Assembly (NCBI GenBank): GCA_018340805.1
Contig: JACMZG010001914.1
Span: 46,297,549-46,361,548, forward strand
Direction: 5' to 3'
From: Microvelia longipes
Taxonomy: Eukaryota > Arthropoda > Insecta > Hemiptera > Veliidae
DNA length: 64,000 bases
Positions 11,549-22,283 of the stretch are shown here, piece after piece. The position numbers were made by a program, and so were the translations under genes. The notes beneath the pieces were generated by a model that was given only the letters and a program-made list of their open reading frames with translations, searched no databases and was not told the origin of the DNA. Every line of letters begins with the position of its first letter. Position 1 is the first letter of the stretch.

Positions 11549-12580
11549 ATCATGACTTTAGCACGCTGCTAAATATCCTTGAAACATATAAGTCTTTAAA
11601 TATAAGTCTTTAAATATAAAATTTTATTCATTGGAAACTGATAAAAATGTAAACATTTTTCTCAGTTGTATCCTTATTAATAAGATACTATTTATATTTA
11701 TTAAATAACGGTATTTGCTTATTATTACAAATATGATATAAAATAAAAGACCAGAGTTGCAATATGGGAATGTTTCAAGTGTTGGTTGCATAATCTCGCA
11801 ATGAGGATGATCTTTAGCCTGACCTTTACTTACATATTTTGAATTAATGTAAAATAAATAGAAAACTTCCATTTTATAGTAATTAGACTTTTAGTATTTA
11901 AAATTAATAATATTTTAATCAAATCCGATATGTGGTACCCAATAATTTTTTCTACTCGCTTAGCTCGCTCCCATTATAAAAATCGCTTTAGTTATTACAG
12001 CATTGCAATGGAATCCCTTCGTACGTCTTCAGACTGTAAAATTTCGTGATATTGCCATCGGTAACCGTCCAGGCACTGAACTCACTTGGTGTTGTTTAGT
12101 AATAGTGATCCGATAAAACCGTGGCTCAAGATATATATTAAAATTAAATCATGTGTATTGTATATTTTTTACTAAGGAAATCTTTACGCAATGAAATTTG
12201 CCCCCAGTGTATACTTATATATTAGAATAAATATATAAAGTATATACTCATATAAATGTGTCAATTGTTAATTGCTTCTAGCTTACGCTAATTTATCATT
12301 ATGTTTCATTTATAATGATTTATGTATTTATTTATTTTTTTGTGATCACTTTTTATTCTTAACTCGACAAATCTAGTTTACTTTTTGTTACGCAAGAAAA
12401 AACAAAGAGCAGGTTACAAATTGTTGCACAAAAACTGCTCCAGCCATCCTCGAGCACGAGCACGACTCATTCGAAGATGTGCTTTTAAAATAGAAGTATT
12501 ATGTAATATTTTATTTTTAATTTTAATTTTATAAAGCAGAATAAACATATTTTATTTTATTATACACTAGTGGCAAATTT
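11549..12580. other. No gene recognised
   Basis: AT-rich. The minus-strand frame 11624-11872 has no supporting motif. Short 'ctcgcttagctcgctcc' near 11955 may be a family A remnant. Confidence 0.5.
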
Positions 12581-12800
12581 CAACTCGATGTTATATTTTT
12601 TTTAAATTTTTAACAATTAAAAAACCAACTGATGTCATTCGATACAAATTAAGTAATGCTATTATGTATATAAAGCTTGATCTCATACAAGACTACATGC
12701 GTGCTAAATTTCAAATTGATACAGTCGTTGTTCTGCCTTTTATGAATTTTCGTTTTTTGTTTTAATGACGGTCAAGGGCCACCAAATCGCCGTTGAATCC
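12581..12800 (-). repeat. Family A 5' fragment
   Basis: The phrases 'gcgtgctaaatttcaaattg' and 'gatctcatacaagactacat' match, in reverse orientation, the 'ggcacgcatgtag' and 'catctcattatca' section of the copy at 50730-51560. Confidence 0.5.
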
Positions 12801-12912
12801 GAAGTCGAATAGGGGCCAAAAGCCCCTATTTTTCTCTATTTAACTCATTTCTTACCGTAGATATATAGTATTGTGCTGCGAAAAATTCTAAACCTGAATA
12901 TGATAATAATAA

Positions 12913-13127
12913 TACCCGTTTTAGGGCCTTTCGGCCCTTCAGGGTATTTGCCCTGCGGGAACCACCTCGTGTGGGTCACATCTACTATGCTCAAAGTAAA
13001 GCTAAAGTTGGCGAAACCTTTTTACATCAAATTCTATTCATAAAAACTGAGAGCATAGCCGAGCTGTGAACCCCGGACCTCCGGTGCCGAAGTCCAGTAC
13101 TATAAGACCGCGGCTACGGAGGCAGAT
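12913..13127 (-). mobile_element. tRNA-derived SINE, copy 2
   Basis: Full-length relative of copy 1, with the same 3' stem-loop (GGGCC-GAAA-GGCCC), body and head. Its head end, at the higher coordinate, abuts a tRNA-Glu pseudogene with only a few bases between. Confidence 0.8.
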
Positions 13128-13130
13128 TGG

Positions 13131-13202
13131 TTCCCATGCCAGGAATCGAACCCGGGTCTTCTGGGTGAAAGCCAGATATCCTTTTGGTATAAACTGATGT
13201 AA
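13131..13202 (-). pseudogene. tRNA-Glu (anticodon TTC) pseudogene
   Basis: On the minus strand, 13184-13131 reproduces the 3' two-thirds of metazoan tRNA-Glu: 'ggatatctggctttcaccca' (anticodon arm, TTC), then 'gggttcgattcctggcatgg' (T arm and acceptor). The 5' acceptor and D arm are not recognisable, so the A box is lost and the cloverleaf cannot close. It may be a genuine broken gene or part of a composite SINE head. Confidence 0.8.
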
Positions 13203-13234
13203 ACCAGGATTACACTCCCGAATTATTAGTTTCA

Positions 13235-13640
13235 AGTTTTAAGGCCACTTGAGTGGTTTTCACAAAGTTGTCTGTGTGTATTTGTGAACGTGTGTGTGTC
13301 TGTGTAACTGTTATCGTAACTTCTAGCATATTTATGCTAAAGAATTAAAACTTAAATCTATACTTCTTGTTGTGTAATCCAAAATTTTTTTTTATTAAAG
13401 TCATTATCTTAACCGCCAATTATGACTCAGCAAAATTTTCAAAAATTCATAAAACAGATAAAAATGTTTTGATTGATTTGAAATTTAGCACGAAAGTAGA
13501 CATATATATGAACAACGTTTCTGCTATTTTTCATCTCATTATCAGTTCAATTTTTATCAAATTACTTGTATACGTTTTAAAAAAAAATTGTAAAATAATC
13601 AAATTGAATTGAAATTTCAAATTTGGTACAAGAATTAAGA
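13235..13640 (+). repeat. Family A 5' half
   Basis: Successive blocks match 50730-51180: 'gagtggttttcacaaagttg', 'gtgtgtgtctgtgtaact', 'gactcagcaaaattttca', 'catctcattatcag' and 'tcaaattacttgtatacg'. The 3' half is absent. An open frame at 13367-13612 lies wholly inside it. Confidence 0.7.
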
Positions 13641-14296
13641 ATTGGCCCTCATGTAATAAATAAGGATTCTAAAAATTAATCCCAATACAGCAAGCCTATC
13701 GATAATATTTTTATCATAAAAGTTCGAGGAAATCAACACATTAAATATCAAATACTTGATTTTTACAATATAATATATATTTTTTATTCACAAATTTTGG
13801 AAAATTCACAAATTTTCAAAATAATGGACAACTATTAAAAATAGGGTTTTATGTCTAGAAATTCTGCACTAAGTAATATTACCATTAACTTAATAATACG
13901 CACTTCTAATTTAAAAACGTATAAATAAAAAGTGAAAATTACAATGAAAAATTGCAACAACAAAGGTTAAACAAACAATATAATAAAAATGAAATGAAAA
14001 TATTCATTTTTTTCATAAAAGTGAAAACAGAATTAATAGCCGAATAATAAGAAAACACATTAAGTATATAAAATAATTTACATATTAGAAAATGAAATAA
14101 AGAAAAAATAAAATAAATAATAATGAATGCTTAGAAGAGTATTAGATACGTTTTATCTAAGTTTAGATTACAGCGTTTACACGAGACTATACTAGAAGAT
14201 ATTTAAATGATTTAGAGGGCAATTAGCTTTGTAATAAAGATTGAATATTTGTCTGTTGTATTCAAATTCTAGAGGATTTTCATAGGAAAATAAGCT
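13641..14296. other. No gene recognised
   Basis: Very AT-rich sequence with no supported feature. Confidence 0.6.
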
Positions 14297-14710
14297 TTTT
14301 CAACTTTTTAAACTTGAAGAGTCATGTCTTTAATCTTTTTAAACTTGAAGAGTCATGTCTTTAATCTTTTTAAACTGAGAGTCATGTCTTGAAGATGTTT
14401 TAAACTTGAAGAGTCATGTTTTTAAACTTTTAAAGTTTTTAACTTGAAGAAATCTTTTTAAACTTGAAGAGTTCATGTCTTTCTTTTAAACTTGAAGAGT
14501 CATGTCTTTAATCTTTTTAACTTGAAGAGTCATGTTTTTAAACTTGAAGAGTCATGTTTTTAAACTTTTTAAACTTAAAGAGTCATGTTTTTAAACTTGA
14601 ACAGTCATGTTTCTAAACTTTTTAAACTTGAAGAGTCATGTTTCTAAACTTGAACAGTCATGTATTTAAACTTTTTAAACTTGATGAGTCATGTTTTTAA
14701 ACTTTTTAAA
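14297..14710 (+). repeat. Minisatellite, variable 22-45-bp units
   Basis: Units share 'aacttgaagagtcatgt' with spacers of T-rich sequence of differing length, so the period is irregular. Confidence 0.9.
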
Positions 14711-15020
14711 TAATGCACTTGGTAGATAAAGTATTTAGTTAAATTCTTATCTTAAATAAAGAATCTTATTTAAATTATATTTTCATTTTTCTTTTTAATT
14801 CTTATTTCTTTTTTTCTATATTTTTATTCTTTCATAAATTGTTAACAATTTTAACAATCTTTTGCCTACTAACGTAGGTATTGTGTTAAATCGGTTATAT
14901 TGGTATTGTGTTGTTTTAAACACAAATTATTGTGTTAAATGTTATTATTATTATTATTGTTAAATTATGAGTGTGCTGGTTACCTCTGATATCGGTACTC
15001 CCTGCTACCAAACACTCGTC

Positions 15021-15062
15021 TAGACTGATGATAGCTGGATGCAGCCGAAAGCTAGCTCTTTA
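15021..15062 (+). ncRNA. Hammerhead ribozyme motif (intact core, single arm)
   Basis: CTGATGA (15025-15031), stem II GCTG/CAGC with one adjoining mismatch, GAAA (15047-15050), stem III AG/CU around CTAG, predicted cut after 15058. Stem I pairs TAGA (15021-15024) with TTTA (15059-15062). A (TTA)n run lies upstream (14943-14960). There is no mirror arm. Confidence 0.7.
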
Positions 15063-15339
15063 ATATAAATAATTATATTGGTGAAGAGACGTATTTTATT
15101 ACAAACCTCTTGGATTAATTGACTTACTGTGTGATTTTCATCGTATTGTCTTTTTTTTTGTGTGTGCGTGTAATTCCCGCTGTGCTTACTCTAGAGAGCT
15201 GAAAATACTCAAAACTCTGACTTCCGGTCTACTTGTGCTACCCGGTAGATGTTTTTTTTAGACAATCTTAACCTATTTTGCTAACTCAAGAAACATTTAA
15301 AAAATTGAACTACTTTTGAATTGAGTGCAAAAGTACATC

Positions 15340-15690
15340 TCTAAATAGATCTGCATACCCTGCAGTGCATACCCTTCATGTAGCACATACCCTGTCTTAC
15401 ATATTCATCTAGTAGCACATATTCTGCAGGACATACCCTTCATGTAGCACATACCTTGCAGGATATACCCTTCAAGTAGTACATACCCTTCATGTAGCAC
15501 ATAACCTACAGGACATACCCTTCATGTAGCACATACCCTGTCTTACATATTCATCCAGTAGCACATACCCTGCAGTGCATAACCTTCATGTAGCACATAC
15601 CTTGCAGTGCATTTTCTTCTGAAAGCACATAAACTACAGTACATACCCCGGACTGCATATCCTTTAGGCAACACATACTCTGTCATGAAT
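15340..15690 (+). repeat. Minisatellite, ~32-bp unit
   Basis: Variants of 'gcacataccctgcaggacat' plus 'acccttcatgta', about ten imperfect units, with some carrying 'cttacatattcatc'. Confidence 0.9.
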
Positions 15691-16495
15691 ATTCTTACCT
15701 TGTTATGACTTCGACTCATCAGTCAAATTGTATTTTTTCACAACTCTGTTTTGTCTCAACAATCAAATTGTATTTTTCCAGTCATATTATGCTCTGCTCT
15801 CAATAAAACTAACGTTTACCATAAATCTTAATAACATAATCAGCAAGTTAAACTATTTGTTGCATAGGAAATTTTAAAAATCACCTTTTATATATAAATG
15901 GCTTATGAGTTTAAAAAAATACGAACAATGATATGCTTTCACTGGACCATTGTCTAGAGTGGTGTAGAGAAAACGAATAAGACATCAAAATTTAAATCCT
16001 ATAGACCTATTTATTTCCAAAGTAATTGGATATTTAAATCCCTGATTAAAATAAAATAATATGTATTCGTGAAAATAATTTCAATACGTTGTTAAAACCA
16101 AAAAAATTAAAAAAAGAAAACAATCAACTATTTTTGTTTTAATTTTAGCTCTTTATACATTGAAGAATAACATTGTAACATCAAAATAAAATGTAATAAT
16201 TTTCATAAATATTTAAAAGTATTATGCAAATACAGCTTGGAATGAAAGTTAATTCATTATAAGTCAATTTAAAGTTGAATTCATTCCGTGCTTATTTAAA
16301 TCATTAAATTTTAAATAACAATGGAAATTGTTTACAAAATATTAATTGGTAAGCGTTGCAAATGTTGCTTTCTCATTGCTTGATTATAGAAAAGATTTGC
16401 TTTGGTGAAATATGAGACAACTTATGGCCGAGTTTCAGCTACTGAAACTTGTCCTAACCTGAATAAAGTTGGTTTTTAAGTGCTGTTAGCTGTAT
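15691..16495. other. No gene recognised
   Basis: AT-rich; no supported feature. Confidence 0.55.
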
Positions 16496-16700
16496 TTAGA
16501 CTCTAAATTTTAGAGGGATATTATTAGTTGAGAGTATTAATTCGAACCCAATCGAAATTTTGATGTAAAAAGCAACCTGAACGCCTTTGATTGCATATAC
16601 CTTAATAAAAAGGAAAAAATTACAGTAACTTATATAATAAACCGGGTACGGGGTGCCTCGGAAATTTTCAATTCCAAAAAATTTAAAATACACTTAAAAC
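16496..16700 (-). repeat. Possible family A 3'-end fragment
   Basis: On the minus strand the phrase 'ttccgaggcaccccgtaccc' at 16660-16641 matches the last block of family A copies at 6.4 and 27.2 kb. The rest is not clearly alignable by eye. Confidence 0.4.
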
Positions 16701-16796
16701 TTGATTTTTTAAGTTTTAAAATTAAAGAGCTAAGATGAGGGAGTTCTTCTTAACCAAAGAAGAAGAAGTCTCTCCGCCAAAATATATTTCTTTATT

Positions 16797-16836
16797 GCAG
16801 AAAGCTTTAATCAAACGAGAGGCCATCATCAGTTCA
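16797..16836 (-). ncRNA. Degenerate hammerhead motif (GAAA changed to TAAA)
   Basis: CTGATGA is kept (16832-16826) but the second core strand reads TAAA (16809-16806), and stem II pairing is poor. The change removes an essential core G, so it is probably inactive. Confidence 0.5.
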
Positions 16837-16991
16837 TCCGTTAAATAAAGAAGAGGGTGATAGATGAGTCTTACAGATCAGATATCAAACATAGACCCAA
16901 CTACTATAACACGTAATAACGTAATTAAGTGGTCCATCTTTGATATCTGATCTGTAAGACTCATCTATCACCCTCTTCTTTATTCAACGGC

Positions 16992-17035
16992 TAGCACTGA
17001 TGATGACCTCTTGTTAGGTTGAAAGCGCTTTGCTA
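16992..17035 (+). ncRNA. Hammerhead ribozyme motif (intact core)
   Basis: CTGATGA (16997-17003), stem II GACCT/AGGTT, GAAA (17021-17024), stem III AG/CU, predicted cut after 17030. Stem I is a perfect TAGCA/TGCTA. It is the cleanest stem I in the window. Confidence 0.75.
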
Positions 17036-17194
17036 AAAAGAAATATATTTTTTAGAAAGACTTCTTCCTCTTTTTAACCATTTCTTCTTCTTCGTTTTTT
17101 TTAGAAACGTTTAGTTTACATTGGTTTTAAAAATTTTTTTAAGGACTGCAGACTTCAATCAATTGTTTTAAAATGATTTTCCACTGTCCATTGA

Positions 17195-17360
17195 AATATT
17201 CACTTAAAACTTGAGATTAAAAAAAAATTATGAAGATCCTAGACCAAAGTGTCAGTAAAATATATAGTTAACTTACAAGAATGACTCGGCTAAAATTTCA
17301 AAAATTCACTAATACAGATGTTATCGAATCAAGCTGACATTAATACAGTGTTGCCATAAA
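17195..17360 (+). repeat. Weak family A 5' fragment
   Basis: Contains 'gatcctagacc', 'aatgactcggctaaaatttc' and 'aaaattcactaatacagatg', in the order seen in other family A copies. Divergence is high. Confidence 0.35.
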
Positions 17361-18109
17361 AAGCAAGAAGGATCAAGAATCAATTATAAATAATTAGTTC
17401 TGATTCTAGTTAAAATTAGCTATTAGCTCTCTTATATTTATTTAATTTATATATTCATTATAATTTTTATATCAAGTTAAGGTTTTGTTGTTTATTAAGT
17501 TGTTTCATAAGAGGAATTTGAAGAAAATTAGATAAATGAAACCAGACAACAAATTTATGGTCAATGCGTTTGCTTCTTTTTAATTTTAATTTGTTCTCTC
17601 TATTCTTGTATTCAAACCTTTTACGTACATTATTCTTCGAACATTTCTTTTTCTATTAAGTTCCTTGCTTCTTCTTTTTTGTTGCTTCTTCGTTTTCAAT
17701 TTTCAATGCTGGTACGTGCTGGGGATGCTAGAGGTTAATAGCACGTTTAGAGTCATGTTTATCATTGTTGTCTAATTTATTAAAGGTTCCATTAGTTCGG
17801 TAAGCCAGGAGATAATAACAAATTTAAATCCATTTATTATAGAGACTGGTAAAGGGATTTTTAAACCAGATTTCACAGGTACATTGGAACATTCTTCGTA
17901 CCCTTATATTCTATCGTCTTTAATGTGAAGCCTGTATATGTATTTATGTGTTTATATAGTTTAGTATTGCTAACTGAATGTATTAAAAATGAAGACAATA
18001 ATTGGAGGCTATTAAATCGTTAAATATATTTGTGTTTTTGGTTTTATGATTTTTTTGTGCTAAAACTATGTTTTATGGTCAAATAAATATGCATGGAAAG
18101 TTTTAAGTT
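17361..18109. other. No gene recognised; upstream of candidate exon
   Basis: AT-rich. No convincing promoter element identified by eye. Confidence 0.5.
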
Positions 18110-18439
18110 CGAGTGTACAGAAGTACAGTGACGTTGTCCCGATAGATGGCTTGCAGAGAGGTGTGGTAAGTCTGATGGAGGGAGAACTTCCCGCGCGTAG
18201 ACTAACCGCTTCTCTGTTCAAAGCTTTAGTCGAGTACCAACTCGCGATGAGAGGTGGAGTGTGTATGTCGTGTTTTTCAGATTTTTGCGAAAAAACCGGT
18301 CTCTTTACGTGCGTTATTTGACACGTTCGTGAAAATAACTGCGTGCGTTCACGCGCTGTGATTTAAAAGGATATATTTGTGTTTTTGTGTTGTTTTATAT
18401 TACTTTAAAACGGAGCATAACACTAGATTACCGAGTGCG
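18110..18439 (+). promoter_or_regulatory. CpG-richer promoter/5'-UTR region of the 18440 gene
   Basis: G+C and CpG rise sharply here against an AT-rich background ('ttcccgcgcgtagac', 'cgtgcgttcacgcgctgtg') and continue into the coding exon. This is the usual look of a 5' leader. There is no clear TATA box at a fixed distance, and the transcription start cannot be placed. Confidence 0.5.
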
Positions 18440-18670
18440 ATGCTCGGGACACTTGTGCGAAGCCCGGAAGAGGTGTGTTCGCCGGTCAGGAAACGGAAAC
18501 CGGCGCCACTGAGAAGAAGAGTCGCAGAGTACAGGGAGATCCAATCTGAGCCGGAAGATTCTGCTCCTGGCCCGGTTTCGGAACGCACTAAAAAATTTTA
18601 CAGTAAAAGCAATCACCCTGGTCCTCTATATGCGTCTAAATCTATGGGCCGTTTGGATGGCATTAAACAG
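18440..18670 (+). CDS. Candidate first coding exon, unrecognised protein (partial gene)
   Basis: The 77-codon frame runs from ATG (G at -3) to CAG followed by the donor GTACCA at 18671, phase 0. Codon use and composition are unlike the surrounding AT-rich DNA. The peptide starts MLGTLVRSPEE and has Ser-Pro pairs at residues 8-9 and 14-15. A strongly basic patch lies at residues 17-27 (RKRKPAPLRRR), resembling a nuclear localisation signal, followed by an acidic stretch near 37-41 and a basic C-terminal part (KKFYSKS at 51-57). It looks disordered and possibly nuclear. No family is recognised. The first ATG in frame was chosen; the frame is open 63 nt upstream without an ATG. No later exon was found. 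Confidence 0.6.
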
Positions 18671-18849
18671 GTACCAAATCAATTTTATACACCTCCATAT
18701 TTATAACCTCTTGTTAGTGAAATTTCTTTTAAACATCAAACTTGGGGATGATACGAACTCTATTGATAACCAGGTTGCTGTGACGTTATTAACCCGGTTA
18801 CTGAGTCAGTAAACTAGTCAAAAAATCGGTAAAATGAAGGTTCGTGAGT

Positions 18850-19060
18850 TTTTTAGGGTTCTGAACGAAATGAAACCGGTCATAAATCGATACGACTACT
18901 CTGAGTGACCCTAAAGTCGAAAAACAGTGGTTAATATCAGAAAACACCAAAATACGGTGGGTAAACAAAAAAGTAGTTTTTTGATATTTAAATAGATTTT
19001 GATTTTTATTGGGATGCTTAATTAAATAAAACCGGTCCAGGATCAATACTAAGTACAATC
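18850..19060 (+). repeat. tRNA-related dispersed repeat, two diverged units
   Basis: The phrases 'aaccggtcataaatcgatac' with 'gactactctgagtgacc' (18872-18905) and 'aaaccggtccaggatcaata' (19028-19047) match, in reverse, 56925-57180. There 'ccggtcc' precedes a tRNA-like B box. Confidence 0.55.
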
Positions 19061-19299
19061 AACTAAAATTCATGATTCTCTAGTTCAATTATTGGTAACG
19101 GCGACATTTTTTATCGTCATATTTACTCTATATAAGTATATAACGAAAAAATATTCGTCCACAACCCGGGTTAATTTTATTTAAAATGCGTGCTTTCTTA
19201 CTTAAAAATCTATTTGGTACTTGAGTTTCCGATGTATAAACCGAGCAGTAGCGTCATAACTTGTTTTTTAATATTTCACTTCAGTTCGTTTCATAAATA

Positions 19300-19463
19300 G
19301 AGCAATCGAAGAATCAGCTACCGTCGATACTTGCTGTTGGATATAAATATCCCTGGACCGGTTTCGGCATAACGCCATCATCAGCAGGCGGGGCAACACT
19401 CAAGCCACCAGGGATATTTATATCCAATAGCAAGTATCGACGGTAGCTGATTCTTCGATTGCT
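19300..19463. mobile_element. Foldback element with one hammerhead motif
   Basis: Arms 'agcaatcgaagaatcagcta' (from 19301) and its complement (to 19463) continue through 'ggatataaatatccctgg'. The loop contains a minus-strand hammerhead next to the left arm. Arms differ by very few bases, so the element is young or gene-converted. Confidence 0.8.
19352..19388 (-). ncRNA. Hammerhead ribozyme motif (intact core)
   Basis: CTGATGA (19384-19378), stem II GGCG/TGCC, GAAA (19365-19362), stem III AC/GU, cleavage dinucleotide UC. Stem I is a perfect CCTG/CAGG. All conserved core positions are present. Confidence 0.8.
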
Positions 19464-19924
19464 TCTTCAACTTGCGGTAAATATAACCTTTTTAATCATA
19501 AATAGAGCTTTAAACGAGCTAATTTTGAAATGATTACTATAGTTTTGTATAATCTATTGGATTATGCCCATTTTTTGGAGGACCTGATGAAATTTAATAT
19601 AATTTGGTACGCTACATCTCGGGATATAAAGTATATATATACAGGAAACTTAAGCAAAAATGGATTGTTTCATTCAACAAATTTGAAAGAAAATGCGGCC
19701 AGTTGAGGACCTCGGTACTCACATAAATTACATCCAGAATTTTCCTTAATTCCTTTTATTCTTCTTATTTTTCCTAAATTTTTGAATACCTAGCTGTTTC
19801 TAATTTTGATATTATTTGTTTTTTTTTTAAGTCACATAGGTACTTCAAATTTTATTTAATTTTTATTTTGACTCTTTTTGGGACTATTTAGGAGTTATAA
19901 AATAATTATAGTATTCTTACTATT
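19464..19924. other. No gene recognised
   Basis: AT-rich; no supported feature. Confidence 0.5.
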
Positions 19925-20355
19925 AAAGCAATAAGCATAACAATAATCAAGCATTAATAAAGCAATAACATAAATCAAGTTAGGGCAACTCGTAATAAAG
20001 CAAAAAACGAATCAAGTTAGGGCAACTCGTAATAAAGCAATAAATGAATCAAGTTTAGGCAACTCTTATTAAAGCAATACATGAATCAAGTTAGGGCAAC
20101 TCGTAATAAAGCAATAAATGAATCAAGCAACTAATAAAGCAATAAATGAATCAAGTTAGGGCAACTCGTAATAAAGCAATAAATGAATCAAGTTTAGGCA
20201 ACTCTTATTAAAGCAATACATAAATTAAGTTAGGGCAACTCGTATTAAATCAATACATAAATCAAGTTAGGGCAATTCGTATTAAAGCAAAACATAAATT
20301 AAGTTAGGGTAACTCGTATAAAATCAATACATAAATCAAGTCAAAGCAACTCGTA
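19925..20355 (+). repeat. Minisatellite, ~37-bp unit
   Basis: About eleven units of 'caactcgtaataaagcaata' plus 'aatgaatcaagttaggg', with scattered substitutions and one short unit. Confidence 0.95.
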
Positions 20356-20814
20356 TTCTGACCCGTGTAAACCAGTATTCAGTGATCAAAAGTTCAGATA
20401 GATGCTCAAAAAATTTCTAAAATTAAAATTTTCGATTTTAACTTGCCATATTCGATTGGGAAACTTGCCATAAGAGTTATCCCCTAATCGTCATATGTGG
20501 GCTAACTAATTAAATAAATCGAGTAGTGGTTACCTCTGAACTTTTACTTACCACTTTTTCAATTTAATTTTATTGGCAAACATGGTAATAATGGGGGGAA
20601 TTTCACTTTTTATGATTGAGGCATTAGGCCCCAGTAGTAGAATTTTGGAACATTGAAAAATTAACTATAACACCTGTTGAATATTAATGAAATCAATAAA
20701 CCGTGCATAGTTAAAGAGAACTTTCAAATAACTTGCGATAAAAATTACCCTTTATTACCCCCTTAGTGTCAAATGTGGGCTGATTGTCGGGAATTTTCCC
20801 CATCGGATTCGCTA
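20356..20814. other. No gene recognised
   Basis: AT-rich; no supported feature. Confidence 0.5.
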
Positions 20815-21216
20815 CGTAAATCCCCACTACTACGGTCTCGCTTCGTTCGTCCTCAGAATATAAGAATAACCTCATTTACATTACAACACGCGTAAACGGA
20901 TTCGCTTCGCTCGTCCTCAGGAAATAAATACATTCGGTTTTTTTCCCAGCTGTCACCAATACCAGGTACCGACCTCGTCGACGGAGCTTATATCCAACAA
21001 AACCGTAGATACACTTACCGTATTGAAACTTCACGTAGTTAAATAATAATAACGTACTTATTTATTATATACAAGGAACACACGTGTTCTAAATTTCAAC
21101 TCATTCGATTATTTTTAGTTTTTAACAATTTTTTTTAAATATTTGTAAATAAATAAATAATGCAAGTCATGCGATAACAATTAAACTAAGGCTTGATAAT
21201 GAGACGAATCTTAGCA

Positions 21217-21223
21217 CATATAT

Positions 21224-21268
<45 letters not shown>

Positions 21269-21274
21269 ATATAT
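21217..21274. repeat. (TA)n microsatellite
   Basis: Alternating TA with two phase breaks, immediately left of the MITE insertion. Confidence 0.9.
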
Positions 21275-21276
21275 TA

Positions 21277-21690
21277 CAGTCTATCGTTTAGTTTAAAAAT
21301 CCCCAAGGTCATAAGTATTTTGGGAATTCACCAATCAGAGAAGCCGCTGCCTACCTCTCATTTAAAATGAGAAAAAAATCCCTACCACAATAACCGACGT
21401 AGGGAGAAAACCTTCTTCCCGGCAATCGTTCACTTTGTTTGTGGTTCTTCTTTTGATTACATCGTTTTGAAAACTACTTTCAAATTAATCTTAAAAATTA
21501 TATTTTAAAATAAAAGTACATAAATAAAATGTAAAAAAACATCGCCAAGAAAATACGGGTAAAATAACCTGATTATTTTTTCCCGTATACATAATTTTTT
21601 CCCGCTACCTTCTTGCAGGGATTTTTTTTTTTAAAGAATCATTGGTGTCTAAACTGATCTGTCAAGATTTTTAAACTAAACGATAGACTG
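21277..21690. mobile_element. Tc1/mariner-type MITE with perfect 25-bp TIRs
   Basis: Termini 21277-21301 (starting CAGTCTATCG) and 21666-21690 (ending CGATAGACTG) are exact reverse complements over 25 bp. TA lies directly outside each end (21275-21276 and 21691-21692). The CAGT tip plus TA duplication is the hallmark of IS630/Tc1/mariner elements. The interior is non-coding, so it would need a transposase in trans. Confidence 0.85.
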
Positions 21691-21888
21691 TAGTTTATAT
21701 ACATCTCTCATGGGTCAAAACATTTTTCCGCGTTTTATTAATTTTTAAAATTTCACTGAGTCATTATTGTCAGTTCATTACGTCATAAAAAAATATTTCT
21801 GGAGTTGCACAACCAGATCTAAAAATTGATTTTTGAACCAAGTTTCAAATCACTAGTATAAATACACTGGGAGCTACCATGATAAGAA

Positions 21889-21889
<1 letters not shown>

Positions 21890-21929
<40 letters not shown>
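21890..21929 (+). repeat. (CA)n microsatellite within family A
   Basis: Twenty CA repeats at the position where other family A copies have a TG/CA-rich stretch. Confidence 0.9.
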
Positions 21930-21933
<4 letters not shown>

Positions 21934-21950
21934 ACTTTGTGAAAACCACA

Positions 21951-22283
21951 CCTAAATAATATTATTTCTTTTACGACTCCTGCTAAATATTTACGTAATT
22001 AGTTTTAGTTTATTGTTTAACATTCTTCTTTTAATATTTATATTTTATTAATTTGAAAATTTTTATTCATTCCTTACAATAATTTATTTTAATATTTTTA
22101 CTCGTTTTCAATATTTATTTAATTTTATTCGTTTTAAATAAATATTTTATTTTTATAACCTTACCGTTATTATAACTTTGTTAAATTAATTGTGAAAAAA
22201 AATCTTTAACGAAGATTCCGTATCCTTTATTAACCTTAGTAATAACGTTATATAAATTAAATAAGATGGTTGGTTATCTATGT
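21951..22283. other. No gene recognised
   Basis: Extremely AT-rich; nothing identified. Confidence 0.5.

Larger units (their letters stand above)
16752..17072. mobile_element. Foldback element with hammerhead motifs on both arms
   Basis: Inverted arms run from about 16758-16905 and 16930-17070. They include a long, nearly perfect section around 'gatatctgatctgtaagact'. The outer tips are 'gaagaagtc' and 'gacttcttc'. Each arm carries a hammerhead-like motif; the right is intact and the left is mutated. A relative lies at 6565-6720. Confidence 0.8.
20815..21950 (-). mobile_element. Family A near-complete copy, interrupted by a mariner-like MITE
   Basis: Read on the minus strand, the 5' half ('gtggttttcacaaagttg', CA/TG microsatellite, 'atgactcagtgaaat') spans 21950-21700. 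It is broken by the MITE at 21277-21690 and a (TA)n tract, then resumes with 'gataatgagacgaatcttag' reversed. It ends with the 5S-like block (20985-20943, 'ggtcggtacctggtattggt') and two 'cgagcgaag' blocks. Confidence 0.7.

Noticed and set aside
18400..18616. Two minus-strand frames opposite the candidate exon
   Set aside because: They lie antisense to the better-supported + strand exon and lack their own start or splice signals.
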